A stretch of DNA of 64,000 bases from Neurospora intermedia (taxonomy: Eukaryota > Ascomycota > Sordariomycetes > Sordariales > Sordariaceae), in NCBI GenBank assembly GCA_037102815.1, contig BTPP01000001.1, forward strand, positions 5,171,001 to 5,235,000, written 5' to 3'. Within the stretch, counting starts at the first letter, position 1, and the number at the start of each line of letters is the position of its first letter. The position numbers were made by a program, and so were the translations under genes. Of the stretch, positions 49,201 to 60,549 are shown one piece after another. The notes under the pieces are model-generated. The model searched no databases, was not told the origin of the DNA, and saw only the letters and a program-made list of their open reading frames with translations.

Positions 49201-51763
49201 TGGTATTACAACCGGTCCCTCGCATCCCAGCATGGAGTCCCAGACACCCATCACACCCAGCGATACCGAGACTCCCAAAATTCAAGTTACCGATGCTACC
49301 GGACCGTCTGCGCCAGCCGCGGCATCAGGCCCTCCACCTCCACCACCCCCGCCGCCTCCGCCTCCGCCGCCCCCTGGCTTCCTCCCTGGCGCCCCAGCTC
49401 CGATTCCCGGCGCGGGCGGGCCTCCTCCGCCGCCGCCGCCTCCTCCTCCTCCTCCTCCTCCTCCGCCGCCACCAGGAGGCCTTCCGGGTGCTGCTCCTCC
49501 GATGCCTGGCGCTGGTGGTCCACCGCCGCCGCCGCCGCCACCACCTCCTCCGCCAATGCCTGGTATGGCTGGTATGCCACCACCTCCACCTCCGCCCCCT
49601 CCCATGCCTGGTATGCCTGGTATGCCACCACCACCTCCTCCTCCCATGCCAGGTCCTGCTTCGGGCCGCTTCTTGGCACAGAACGCCGGGCTTCCCACGA
49701 CCAATTCTGTTGGGCTACCTGTCGTCCGGCCCAAGAAGAAGCTCAAGGCTTTCCATTGGGACAAGGTCGACACGCCACTGGCAACGCACTGGGCGGCACA
49801 TACACCGTCCCCTGAGTCGAGGGAAGAAAAGTATCATGAGCTCAGCAAGAAGGGTATTCTGGACGAAGTTGAGAAGTTGTTCATGGCGAAGGAGATCAAG
49901 AAGCTTGGCGGTGGAGGTGCCAAGAAGGATGACAAGAAGCAGATCATCTCCAACGATTTGCGCAAGGCATTCGGTAAGAAACGGATGATGAGCCGTAACT
50001 CTATGAAAGCCTCACGCTAACAGTTTACAGAAATCGCGCTTGCCAAATTCTCACAGTTCCCTGTTGAGAAGGTGGTGCAGATGATCATTCACTGCGACAA
50101 AGACGTGCTCGACAACCCCGTCGTCATGGATTTCTTGCAGAAGGATGATCTTTGCAACATTTCGGATAACACTGCCAAAGTTATGGCACCATATAGCAAG
50201 GACTGGACTGGACCAGATGCCGGCAAAGATACCCGAGAACAGGATCCTAACGAGCTCACAAGACAGGATCAGATATATCTGTATACGGCGTTCGAACTTC
50301 ATCACTACTGGAAGAGTAGGATGAGGGCCCTTGCACTGACTCGCAGCTTCGAACAAGAATACGAGGAGATTACCGAAAAGATGCGCGCCGTTGTAGCAGT
50401 GTCCGAATCTTTGAGAGATTCCGTGTCCCTTATGAACGTACTCGGCCTCATCTTGGATATCGGTAACTATATGAACGATGCGAACAAGCAAGCCCGCGGT
50501 TTCAAACTCTCTTCTCTTGCCAGACTCGGCATGGTAAAGGACGACAAGAACGAGTCGACGCTTGCGGATCTCGTCGAACGTATTGTGCGCCAGCAATACC
50601 CAGAGTGGGAAGATTTCGCCAAGGACATCGAGGGCGTTATTGCGGCCCAGAAGATCAACATCGAACAGCTTCAGGCTGATGCCAAGAGGTATATCGACAA
50701 CATCAAGAACGTGCAAATGTCTCTTGACTCAGGCAATCTCTCCGATCCGAAGAAGTTCCATCCCCAGGATCGCGTGTCGCAGATTGTGCAGAGGGTCATG
50801 AAGGATGCTCGATTCAAGGCGGAGCAAATGCAGTTGTATCTGGAAGAGATGGTGCGCACATACAACGACATCATGGTGTTTTACGGCGAAGACCCGTCAG
50901 ACGACAATGCTCGTCGCGAATTCTTCTCCAAGCTGGCGTCATTCATCATGGAGTGGAAGAGGTCACGCGAGAAGAACATTCAACTGGAAGAGCAGCGTAA
51001 GCGGAACGAGGCATCGATGAAACGCAAGAATGCCCAGTTCAAGGCTTTGCAAGCGAGCGAGGCACAAGGACCGGCAAGTCCAACGAGTACGGGGGCGATG
51101 GACAGTCTACTCGAGAAGCTCAGAGCGGCTGCTCCGCAAACCAGAGACCAAAGAGACAGGAGGAGGAGAGCACGTCTCAAGGACCGACATCAAGTCCGCA
51201 TCGCTTCAGGCCAACAAGTACCAGATTTCAACGAAATCCCCGAGGTGGAGGCTGCCCTTCAAACTGGCAAGAGTGCTGCATCCGCGACCACGGACGACGA
51301 CGGCGCCGGCAACGGTCTTGCCAGCCCCGATGCCCTACCGCCAACAAAGGAGGCTCCCGATGCGGAGGAAGACGACGTCGCTCGACGCGCAGCTGCATTG
51401 CTGCAAAGCTTCCAGGGTGGAGATGGAGCGGAAGATGATGCAGAAAAGAGGGAAAGTTTGAGGAAGTCGAGGAGACAGACTGCGGCTGAGGAGAGGAACA
51501 TGAGAAGGCGGAGGAGAGAAAAGGCCCAAACTAGCACGGCCGGGGAGGAAGGGAAGGACGAGTCAACAGCGGCAGATGGATCAGAAGCCGCGCCTTCAGC
51601 TAGCGCTGAGGACCTTTCAGCTGCCGAAGCCAAGACGGATGGGCCGTCATCACCACGACCAGGCACAGCGACGGGTGCCGAGGCATCGGAGGAGACTGAG
51701 ACTACACCTACGGCGACGGCAACGGACACGAATCCTGAAGAAAGTAAAGAAACAACAGGATGA
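46244..51763 (+). CDS. BNI1: Formin (Bni1/SepA type)
   Basis: Two exons, 46244..49973 and 50031..51763, give 1820 aa. A Ser-rich disordered N-terminus (about 1-280) is followed by the Rho-GTPase-binding/FH3 region (about 290-700) and a coiled coil (about 735-880). FH1, with five long proline runs, spans about 1028-1138. FH2, starting at KKLKAFHWDKVDTP, spans about 1158-1570 and is cut by the 57-nt intron within RKAFEIALAKF. A DAD autoinhibitory motif, GAMDSLLEKL followed by an RRRR cluster, begins at residue 1597. The end is acidic and Thr/Ala-rich. Formins of this type nucleate linear actin cables at the hyphal tip and at septa, activated when Rho/Cdc42 relieves the DAD-FH3 contact. I chose the ATG at 46244 (GCCATGTCC context); the frame is open further upstream, but no better ATG was seen. 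Confidence 0.96.
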
Positions 51764-52773
51764 TGAGGAGATGTTGCATGTCACTTGTTCTGTATCATTC
51801 AAAGTTTTATCAAGTTCTGTTTGCACACTGTACACATCAATCATCATGATGCAAGCTTTGACAAAGTCGAAAATGGAGAACGCAGTCCCGATAGTGCACA
51901 AACAGAGCCTCATATTGAAAAGAGTACGTAATGTCTACTGAGAGGGAGCCATTTTAAGGTGGAGTTGAAGTAGAAGTTGAGGACCAAGAGGTTTCTGTGC
52001 CATGGCTTTTTCGTAGCTCAAGAATTCTAGCTGATTGTGTGTACATGGAATGCTGTACAGTCCGTGATCAAAGATTCAAATAGGTAGGTGACCATCATCA
52101 CTTGAAGCCAAGCTTTCCGGGGATTCATGGAATAACTCTCTTGGCTCTCTTTTACCTCGTGGGGGTGGATCACCCCATAAAAGGCGAGATGTTACGTCGT
52201 AGCGGCGATCCCCCATTTTCCACCTATGTACGCACTCCCCAATTTGTCACTTAGCGAGCGGCAAGGGGGAAGAAGCATTTTAGCCGCGAGCAGCCTGATT
52301 CATCATTCTACCCTCGTCAACTGGTTGCTCCTGCGGAAAATCCCCGATTACCGTTGAGTGCCTGTCTCTTATCCGAACCTTGAACCATACTATCCAGGCG
52401 CCAATGGCTCCACTATCTTTGATTCAAGTTGTGATGGTTACATATTCAGGCCTTTCGGGGTAATGAACCGCGAGATAAAGTGAGGGGAATGAGGTGGTGG
52501 TGGGTGGTAATGATGGACTGCAACCATGTGGTATCGTTCATTCAGCTTGATATACCGGGAAGTGCCTGTTTACCATACATGTTATCTCGCTGTTTTTTCT
52601 GTTCTGTTCTGGGTTGTTTTGTTTTGTTGTCACGTCGGTAGTCTCTCCAGAGTTTCTTCTTACCTTCCAACTTTCGAGTGTTCCAACAATCGGATGAGGC
52701 CAAAGACCGTGAACGTCTACCTCTCTACCATACCTAACTACACTACATCATACCCATCAACAGCCGCACCAAC
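51764..52773. other. Formin 3' region / DUF2264 gene promoter
   Basis: A 1.0 kb tandem spacer. No exon seen. A small GGGTG/CACCC inverted repeat lies near 52166-52180. Confidence 0.45.
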
Positions 52774-55098
52774 ATGGACACCAACAAACCCATAACCACC
52801 AACAACACCACGACCCCGGAAGGCGTCCCCGGCCTCCTCCTAGGCCATTCAACCCCCCACCCCTTCTCCCTCATCACCCCCCTCTCCACCCGCTCCTCCG
52901 TCCAGTCCCTTCTCTGCACCCTCCTCGACCCCCTCCTCCCCTTCTTCTCGCGCCTCAAATCGCGCATCCGCATCCCCGGCGCCACCGCCGTTCGATTCGA
53001 CCAAACCGCTTCCGAAATCGAGGGGCTTGCCCGTCCACTCTGGGGGCTGGCTTGTTTGCTGGCAGGAGGCGGGGAATATGAATATAAAGATTGGTGGATC
53101 GAGGGGATTAGGAACGGGGTTGACGAAACTTCAAAAGAGTTTTGGGGGTGGCCGAGGGACAATGATCAGCGGATGGTGGAGATGTGTCCGTTGGGGTTTG
53201 CGTTGGCGGTGGTGCCTGGGTTGTGGGAGGGACTTGGGGAGAAGGGACAAAGGGGGGTTGAGAGATGGCTTGGGGAAAGTGTGAATGAGAAGAAGTAAGT
53301 GGGCTCTCTTTCTTTTTTTGGTTGGGCTTGGGATGCGGTAAGAGGAGTGGAGGGGGATGGACGAAGGGAAGGAGGCAAGTAAGGGGGAAAGGGAAGGAAG
53401 GAAGGAAGGAGACGGAGAATGCTGACTGGGTAATTACAGCATGCCCAACACTAATTGGCTGTGGTTCCGCGTCTTTGCCAACCTTGGATTGAAGAAGAAT
53501 GGTGGAAAGTTCTCTCAGGAGAGATTGGATGCTGATATCGAGCATCTCAACACGTTTTACCGCGGTGATGGGTGGTCTAATGATGGCCCGGAGGGTATTC
53601 ATCGTATGTTGCACCACCTGGCCCTTCCCATGGAGGAGAAAACGCTAACAACAAGTCAAAGAAATGGATTACTACTCTTCGAGCTTTGCTATCCACTTCC
53701 TTCAGCTACTCTATGCAAAACTAGCTGGCGAAGATGAGCCCGAACGGGCTGCCGAGTTCAAGAGGAGGGCACAGGTTGCCGCATTGGATCTGGTACACTA
53801 CTATGACAAAGAAGGTGAGTGACCACTCAGGTCATATTCAATCCAAGAGAAACATTGCTAAACCAAACCAACATCCAGGCCGCGCCATCCCCTTTGGCCG
53901 CAGTGTCGGCTACCGCTTCGCCATGGTCTCCTTCTGGGGCGCCCTCGCCTACGCCGACGTCGAGCTCCCCGCCCCTCTCACCTGGGGCATGGTCAAAGGT
54001 ATCGTCCTCCGCCATCTCCGCTGGTGGCAAACACAAGACAACATGTTCAGCCCCGCCGGCACGCTCACCATCGGCTACTCCTACCCCAACATGTACATGG
54101 CCGAGAACTATAACAGCCCCGGCTCCCCTTACTGGGCCTGTATAGCCTTCATCTGTCTCGCCGTGCCCGAAACGCACCCCTTCTGGACCTCCGACGAAGA
54201 AGACCCGTGGCCGGTCATCCCCGCCGTCAAACCGCTCCCGCAACCGGGTCACATCATGAGCAATCTCGGCGGCCATTGTATGCTTCTCTCCTCCGGCCAA
54301 GCCTGCTCCTACCCGATGAAGGGCACCCACGCCAAGTACGGCGCCTTCGCTTACTCCTCCGCCTTTGGCTATTCGGTTCCCCCAGGCTGCTTCACGCTGG
54401 AGCAATACGCCCTGGCCTCACAACTGGGATTCTCTGACGACGGAGGCGAGTACTGGAAGACTCGCCGACTGTCCACCTCCCGTCTTGTCTTTAAAGAAAA
54501 CAACCCTGTACTCATTTCCGACTGGACACCTTACCCAGACGTCTTCGTAACCACCTATCTCCTCCCGCCCACGCCCGCCGCCCCCAACTGGCACCTGCGC
54601 GTGCACCACATCCATGCGCAGGGGCGCGAAGTGATGACGGCCGACGGGTCGTTCGCGATCCTCAACGAGCGCACGCCGGACGGTCGGTACCTAGACTTGT
54701 ACGACGCAGAGAAATGCGAGGGCACTTTCCCCAAGCTCATCGGGAACTATGACCTGAACACTCCCGAAGCCTGGGCTCCCGCCAAGAAGGGAGCGTTTGC
54801 GGTGTCGAGGGCGGGAGCGGTGGGGATCAGAGCGCTAGAAATTGAGAAAGAGACAAGAGGGGGCAGAGAGGCGATGCTTGTGAATGCGGATCCGAACTCA
54901 AATTTGGTGGAGAGTAGGACAACGATTCCGACGCTGCAGCATAGGATTAACAAGGGGGAGAAGTGGTGGTATGTAACAGGGATTTATGCGAAGCCCGCGG
55001 GCGAGGATGTGGGGAAGGAGAGGTATTTGGAGGGATGGGAGAAGGGGCCTGAAGTGCCGAGATGGTTGAGGGACATCATTGAAAAGGATGGGCAGTGA
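52774..55098 (+). CDS. DUF2264 family protein
   Basis: Four exons: 52774..53294, 53440..53603, 53662..53814, 53879..55098; 685 aa. Recognisable DUF2264 blocks are the N-terminal [33 protein letters not shown] rebuilt across an intron (acceptor CAAAG), [21 protein letters not shown], and a C-terminal beta-rich part with [13 protein letters not shown]. The first domain is predicted to be an alpha/alpha barrel like glycoside hydrolases and lyases, but no activity is established for the family to my knowledge. No signal peptide is seen, so it is probably cytosolic. The first intron (145 nt) is the longest mapped in this window and contains a GGAA repeat near 53394-53411. Codon use shifts from C-rich to G-rich third positions along exon 1. 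Confidence 0.88.
53394..53411. repeat. GGAA tetranucleotide repeat in intron
   Basis: About four GGAA/GAAG units lie within the first intron of the DUF2264 gene. Confidence 0.7.
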
Positions 55099-55392
55099 GA
55101 AAGCGCCCAGTCGAAGACCCAGTGAGAAAGAAAGAAACCGGGAAAGTGGCTGCTACAAATGAAATGGCCTTTGAAGATGAGTTTCTGTATCATGGGGGTA
55201 TCTGTCCCAATGGCGTTTGAAATTGGGTGTGTATTATACTTTTTTGTTGTCGAAGAACCCGACACCTATGCTCCCCGCTGTCCCATACCATCCCATGTTG
55301 CGCCTTCCAACTGACTTTTATGCCGGTTCCTAACCCCCCTACCCATATTTCCAGATTTGTATACCTTTTTTAGTACAGGTAGACTTCGTAGC

Positions 55393-56806
55393 TTAAGCCT
55401 TGGCAAACTCATGGATGAAGTTGGCCAGCTTCTCAGCACCCTCCAGAGGAATGGAGTTGTAGTTGGAAGCACGGATGCCACCGACGCTGCGGTGACCCTT
55501 GAGACCGGTCAGGTTGATGGCGGTGGACTCCTTGAGGAAGGCCTTCTCGGCCTCGTCGACGTTGCCACCCTAGAAAGACATGTTAGCCCATTTCTCAACA
55601 AAAGAACAACTGGCACCGAAAAACACTTGACCCACCTTGGTGACGCGGAAGCAAATGTTCATCTTGGAACGGGCAGACTTGTCCGGAACGATCTTGTAAG
55701 CCTCAGGATGGGCCTCCAAGGCCGAGTAGATGAGCTCGGCCTTCTTCTCAGCAAGGGCCTGCTGGCCGTCAACACCGTTGGGGAAAGTGACGAGGAGCTT
55801 CTTGAGGACCTGGCCCGCGATGTAGACACTGTCACTTTGTTAGCCTGGAACACACGCCCCTTAAAGTAGTTCCGGAGAAAACCTACTCAAAGATGCTCAG
55901 CGTGTTATACAAGCTGTTGTTCTTGGCAATAATCTCATACTGAAGAACGATAGGAGGGATAGGAAGGGCGAGTTTCCTGAGCAGGGCCGGGCTAGGCTGG
56001 CTGAGGGTAGGTGGGAGGAAGGTCTTCTTGAGGATGGCAACAGCGACACCGGTGCAGCCAAGGTTCTTCTGGGCGCCGAAGAAGAGGAGGGAGTAGTTGT
56101 TGACGGGGATGCGGCGAGAGAGGATGTTGGAGGACATGTCAGACACAACAATGGGGCCGGTGCCGTCCTCCTTGGGCTCGAGGATCTTGGGGAAGTTGGG
56201 GAACTCAACGCCATCAACGGTCTCGTTGTCGCAGAAGTAGACGTAGGCGGCGTCCTTGCTAAGCTTCCAGGTGCTCTCATCGGGAATCTTGCCGAACTTG
56301 CCGTCGTTGATGGTGCGAGCGTCACACACTAGGTTGACGTACTCGGGGCCGAGCAGGCGGACGGCCTCCTGGTAGGCCTTGAGCGACCAGGAGCCGGTGA
56401 CGATGTAGTCGACCTTGAGGCCGGACTCTACGCGCTGGCGGAGGGCGGCAAGTACCTGGGCCTCATCGGCGGCCGCACCCTCGCCGAGCTCCTTCTGGAC
56501 GGCGGCGTGCTGGCGGGAAACCCAGGCGCCAACGAGGTTGTACATGGAAGCAGCGAACTCGCCGGTGCCACCACCCTGCATGAAGAGAACCTCATACTGC
56601 TCGGGAGAGAAGTCGAGGTAGGTGGCCAGATCGGCCTTGGCCTCGTTGATGATCTTGGCCGCAAGTTCGGAGCGATGAGAGTGCTCGGCGATACCCAAGC
56701 CGGTGCCCTGGTAGTCGAGCAGCGCCTGGGCGGCGGTCTCGAGGACGTCGGTGGGAAGGGCGGCAGGGCCGGCGCCGAAGTAGGTGATGTCCGCGCGGGA
56801 AGGCAT
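55393..56806 (-). CDS. SER1: Phosphoserine aminotransferase (serine biosynthesis, second step)
   Basis: Three exons, complement(55393..55569, 55636..55828, 55887..56806), 429 aa. It transfers the amino group of glutamate to 3-phosphohydroxypyruvate, giving phosphoserine; it is a PLP enzyme of the cytosol. N-terminal FGAGPAALP and FMQGGGTGEF are the family's phosphate/substrate loops. The PLP lysine is K247 in FFGAQKNLGCTG. The third exon ends in GLKGHRSVGGIRASNYN, which binds substrate in known structures. It is longer than bacterial SerC (about 360 aa) through loops around residues 100-125 and 260-290. The start is at 56806. A TGACTCA lies about 320 bp upstream, as in the SER3-type gene at 19840-21301 that makes its substrate. 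Confidence 0.96.
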
Positions 56807-58212
56807 TTTGATATGTGTCGGAGACTAGAAAATTATTTGAACTATCTAAGACAAGTCTGAGTTGTTAAGTGCAAAGACAGTGAAGAGTTCAAAGAGTCTA
56901 GAAGTTTGGCACATCTCCACTCTTCTTCGCCTTGGCTTCCCGAGTCTCAAGTCCTTTCTCAGGGTTCAAGCCTCTGGCGGAATCGGAGTGTCACCAAACC
57001 TAAGTGACTCCCGCTTCAGCTCTCTCTTCAATCACTCACGAAACCCCCCCTATTCATTGATGTTGATGACTCTCAACCATAGGTATATGCCCCGGTGTCG
57101 GCTTTCATCGTCCAAAATAAATGACGTGACTCATTGCACACCCTGTTCCCCAGGTTTCAGTCATACGCAAAATATTTACAGGGGCGGGAAAGCGCCGCCG
57201 CATCGTGGGGCCGTTTTTACACATGCTGTGGTCTTCCCCTGGCCACTTTGCAAGGGTGCCCCCAATTTCGATATTCATCTCTTGTCACGTTCATCCCAGA
57301 CATGTCGACATCAAACATGGAACTCAAAACTCTGGTTGCTGAAAGATTGCATATCCATCCTTCCCTCTCTCTCTCTGACAGCATGCGCCCTTCGTGGTAC
57401 CCCCATTTTAGGCTTCCCCATTCTTCCACGTCGAATTGGCTCTTTCCCAGCGTTGTGTAGCACCCAGTAGCACCCTGAGCCATCGAAGGGAACCACACAA
57501 GTACCGCATCATCAGGACCGTGGCAGTGTTTCTCAACACCCTGTTTCTATTTACGGCTTATGGCTCTCCAAATGCCGGTGGGTAGGTACATCGACTACCT
57601 AGCATGTGGTAGCACAACTGGGATGGGAACCACGATGGGAACCCTGCTGGAGCTGGAGCTAGCTCCGCCTGAGAGCTGCAGCGGTACACGGCAGCCGCCG
57701 ACGGCCCCAGTGGTGGTTCCCCATCGTCGCTGCTGCCGTGCGGCGGGAACCAGGAGGCTGTGTCGGTTGACGCCCCGTCCCGTCGTAGCGGACTTCACAC
57801 CTTGAAATGATACAAAAAGATTCGGGGTTTCTTCTATCTTAGGTTTGAGACTGATGAATCTGTGACTTCAGCTCTCTTCATCAAAGTCAAAAGGAAGTCA
57901 TTGAAGAGTAAGCAGAACCCCCCAAAACAATCACCAACGTACGTACCTGTCCCTTGGTTTTCACATAACGCGTTTATCGCTGAGAACCAGCCCCGCTTGC
58001 CCCACCATCCCCCCCCAAGCTGGGCGCAGCTGTCACCCAGACCCCTGTCCGTCAACTTCACCTCCAAAAGCCCCCATAAGTCCTCCAAACCTCACTTCAC
58101 CTCAAAACTCACCGCAGCTCTTCACCTCTCGGAGCCAATTTCTGACCTCAAATTTGTTTCGAGCCCTCCAAAACAGCAAGAAGGAGAACTCCAAATATCA
58201 TCATAAAAAAAA
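56807..58212. other. Divergent promoter region, SER1 / HIU hydrolase
   Basis: A 1.4 kb head-to-head spacer. It has the TGACTCA at 57127-57133 and a CT-rich stretch near 57360-57380. Open frames here lack motifs. Confidence 0.5.
57127..57133. promoter_or_regulatory. TGACTCA, Gcn4/CPC1-type site upstream of SER1
   Basis: The core TGACTCA, read within GACGTGACTCATTG, lies about 320 bp upstream of the phosphoserine aminotransferase ATG. Weaker relatives TGACTCC (about 57004) and TGACTCT (about 57066) lie nearer the gene. General amino-acid control through this motif is established in yeast and Neurospora; its use here is inferred. Confidence 0.5.
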
Positions 58213-58644
58213 ATGGCAACCAAAGACCGCATAACGTGCCACATCCTCGACACCTCCCTCGGCCAACCGGCCCGTTCGGTGCGCGTCAAGCTCGAGCTTC
58301 TGTCTGCTTCCTCCCCCTCTTCTTCCACCTCCTCCCAACAAACCCCCAGCAAAACCTTTGAATCCATAACCGACGAAGACGGCCGCATCAAGACCTGGCT
58401 GCCCTATTCCTCCGCGCTTTCCTCGGGCGAAGTCCCCGTCTACACGCTGGAAGACGTCTTTGTCAACGACATCAAGGGCCCGTCGAGATGGATGTTGCGG
58501 TTCGATACGGCAGGGTATTTCGGTGGGGAGGATAAGACCTTCTTCCCCGAGGTGACGGTGGTGTTTAGGGTGGAGGAGGGACAGACGTATCATGTCCCGC
58601 TTTTGTTGGCGCCGTATAGTTATTCTACTTATCGGGGGAGTTAA
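58213..58644 (+). CDS. 5-hydroxyisourate hydrolase (transthyretin-like protein)
   Basis: One exon, 143 aa. It hydrolyses 5-hydroxyisourate, the product of urate oxidase, in purine breakdown. The N-terminal signature ITCHILDTSLGQPA carries the active-site His (H10). DGRIKTW holds the catalytic Arg region. The C-terminus is the family-diagnostic YRGS, with YHVPLLLAPYSYSTY just before it. A Ser-rich insert at about residues 31-46 explains why it is longer than the usual 110-120 aa. No peroxisomal SKL-type signal is present at the C-terminus. The ATG follows a run of nine A residues. Transthyretin proper is vertebrate only, so hydrolase function is the safe reading. Confidence 0.95.
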   Translation: MATKDRITCHILDTSLGQPARSVRVKLELLSASSPSSSTSSQQTPSKTFESITDEDGRIKTWLPYSSALSSGEVPVYTLEDVFVNDIKGPSRWMLRFDTAGYFGGEDKTFFPEVTVVFRVEEGQTYHVPLLLAPYSYSTYRGS

Positions 58645-59852
58645 GAGGGGGGAAGGTTCAGATGGAAGACGTTGAGAGGAACGAAAAGGAAAGAAAGGAA
58701 AGACGAGATTGGGGGGAGGGGTTGGAGACACAGGGGGTAGGTAATGGGTTACTTAGATGAGAAACCACATGGGAGGAGGAGCGATGACGTCGTTGTGGTG
58801 GAAGGGTGGAAGCGGCGGTTGAATCAGTTACAAATGTATGGGGAAAATGAGCATGACAGATCAACGTTTCAACGGTTTCGATTTATTTGGCATTTTTGGT
58901 ATACAGTCCGAAACCGGTTTGATTGTCAGCTCGAGACCTTGAGTCAACTTCCCTAGATATTTGCATGCTGTGAACATGCTTTCTCCAAATGATATACACT
59001 GTTTGAAATCTTGATAGCTCCTTTCGAATCCGTATCTATCCATTCATTGAGTCTTTGAGAGGTTTGGGGCAATTTGGAAGACATTTGGTCCAGTATACCA
59101 GGAGTTCCTAGTTACCACAGGTGCAACAAACCACCATTAGATTGTATTTGTATAATTATATGCTATAGCGTTGACTAGCGGCGAGCAAGACAAGATGTGA
59201 TACTTCACCTTCGTGAGTCTAGCTATCGAGTGCGAAGGCAATGAATGGGCTTTATTATTGGGAACGACTATACTCTCCAGGTAAACGTCGTGTATCGGAG
59301 GTAATAGTTTCTCTGAACAATTCCCCTGTTTTGGACTGGAGAGGGCCGAGTTGAGATCTCTCAAGTTGCTCTTCCAACCTTGGTCCGCCATAAAGCCCAG
59401 CTTCATGCCGATGCTCTCACAGTTCCTCCACACCTTAAAAAAATCAACACCCCATAAATTAAACAAATATAATCCCAAGCGATATTGCTCCCTTCGAATG
59501 CTTTGATACAAAAGAAATTCGTTTCTGGTCGTTTTATGATGTGTTGTAATGTGTTGTACAATGCTGCCGTTTTCCCTCACTCCTTCAACCCAAATCCTGA
59601 TGTTATGCAACCCCGGACAAGAAAACTCCGCGCTAAAAAAAGACAAGAAAACATGCAGAAAGACTCTTAAAGCTTTCGGCCCGCCCGACGACCCCGCTCG
59701 ACATTGCTCTATCGTCTTGGTGAATCACTCCGGCCTAGCCGAGTGGCACGAACAATATCACGATCGTCCTCTGGATGACTTGTGCCAAGCACGGCCAGAC
59801 CCCAACACCAGCCACCCGCACAGCCTCGTCAACCCAGCCAAGAGCCCGTCGT
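58645..59852. other. Convergent 3' spacer
   Basis: 1.2 kb between the HIU hydrolase gene and the convergent orphan gene. A 169-codon minus-strand frame (59137-59646) begins with TTG and shows no domain, so I leave it out. The rest is AT-richer than its surroundings and looks like UTR sequence. Confidence 0.5.
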
Positions 59853-60549
59853 TCAAGACGACCTGCCCAATACGTTCCTGGCAAACCATGCCCTCTTCCC
59901 CGTCGACTTCGTGCTCCTTCTGGACTCCGGCGAGTCCGGCGAGAACAGCGGCCGTGCACGGTTCACGAACGGGGTCTCTAGTCGTCGAGGGCCTGAGCCA
60001 CCTGATGATGCGGACATGACACTTTCGCTGTCCTTTACTGGTGATGTTGCTGTTGCTGTTGTTGTTGCTGCTGCTGCTGCTGCTGTCGTTGTTGTTGGTA
60101 TTGTCACCCATGTCGCGCCATTGTCTGATGTTGTTTTGCTGACATCACCTCTTGCCGCGCGAGCCATACGTTCCATGTTCTTGATGCTGTCCATGAACCC
60201 TTCGGCACTGTTGGGACTTGAAGTCGGGTCTTTTAGGAACGAATTCCGGGCCCGCATTAGTGCCCTTTCCGTCGAGATGTCCTCCTCGCCGAGGGTAGCA
60301 TTAGGGCCAATATTGGCTTCTGGGTGTGGTAATGTTGTGTTTCGGTCTGATAGTGGTGTTAGTCAAGACCGATATGCAGTGATAGGTATGCTATGCTTAC
60401 GCACCTCCATTGAAGGGCTCTGGGAACCCAGTATCCCGTCCCCTTGACGATGTGCTTGAACACGGTCGGAGGCTAGACATGTCGTCGATGGTTGATGAGG
60501 AGCTAACCCGCTGGCGAGAGAATCGGTGGCGGGTGAAACTGCGCATCAT
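59853..60549 (-). CDS. Hypothetical two-exon protein, function unknown
   Basis: Two exons, complement(59853..60346, 60405..60549), 212 aa. Exon 1 starts ATGATGCGC with A at -3 and encodes a Ser/Arg-rich basic N-terminus. The intron (58 nt) has donor GTGCGT, branch-like TTGACTAACACC and acceptor ATCAG, and the join restores an Asp codon. Exon 2 holds the likely ordered part, STERALMRARNSFLKDP then GFMDSIKNMERMARAARG, which reads as amphipathic helices. A Thr/Ala repeat tract (about 123-140) and a basic Ser/Arg-rich tail follow. I recognise no family. The consistent splice signals and the helical block argue that it is real; the + strand frames here would be its antisense shadows. Confidence 0.55.
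60050..60100. repeat. GTT/GCT trinucleotide repeat in the orphan CDS
   Basis: Tandem GTT and GCT units on the + strand read as an Ala/Thr tract in the minus-strand orphan protein. It is an expansion-prone, frame-neutral repeat. Confidence 0.8.

Noticed and set aside
49282-49773. Gly-rich minus-strand frame
   Set aside because: Mirror image of the CCN-rich FH1 coding sequence of the formin.
59137-59646. 169-codon minus-strand frame
   Set aside because: Starts at TTG in AT-richer DNA next to 3' ends; no recognisable family.
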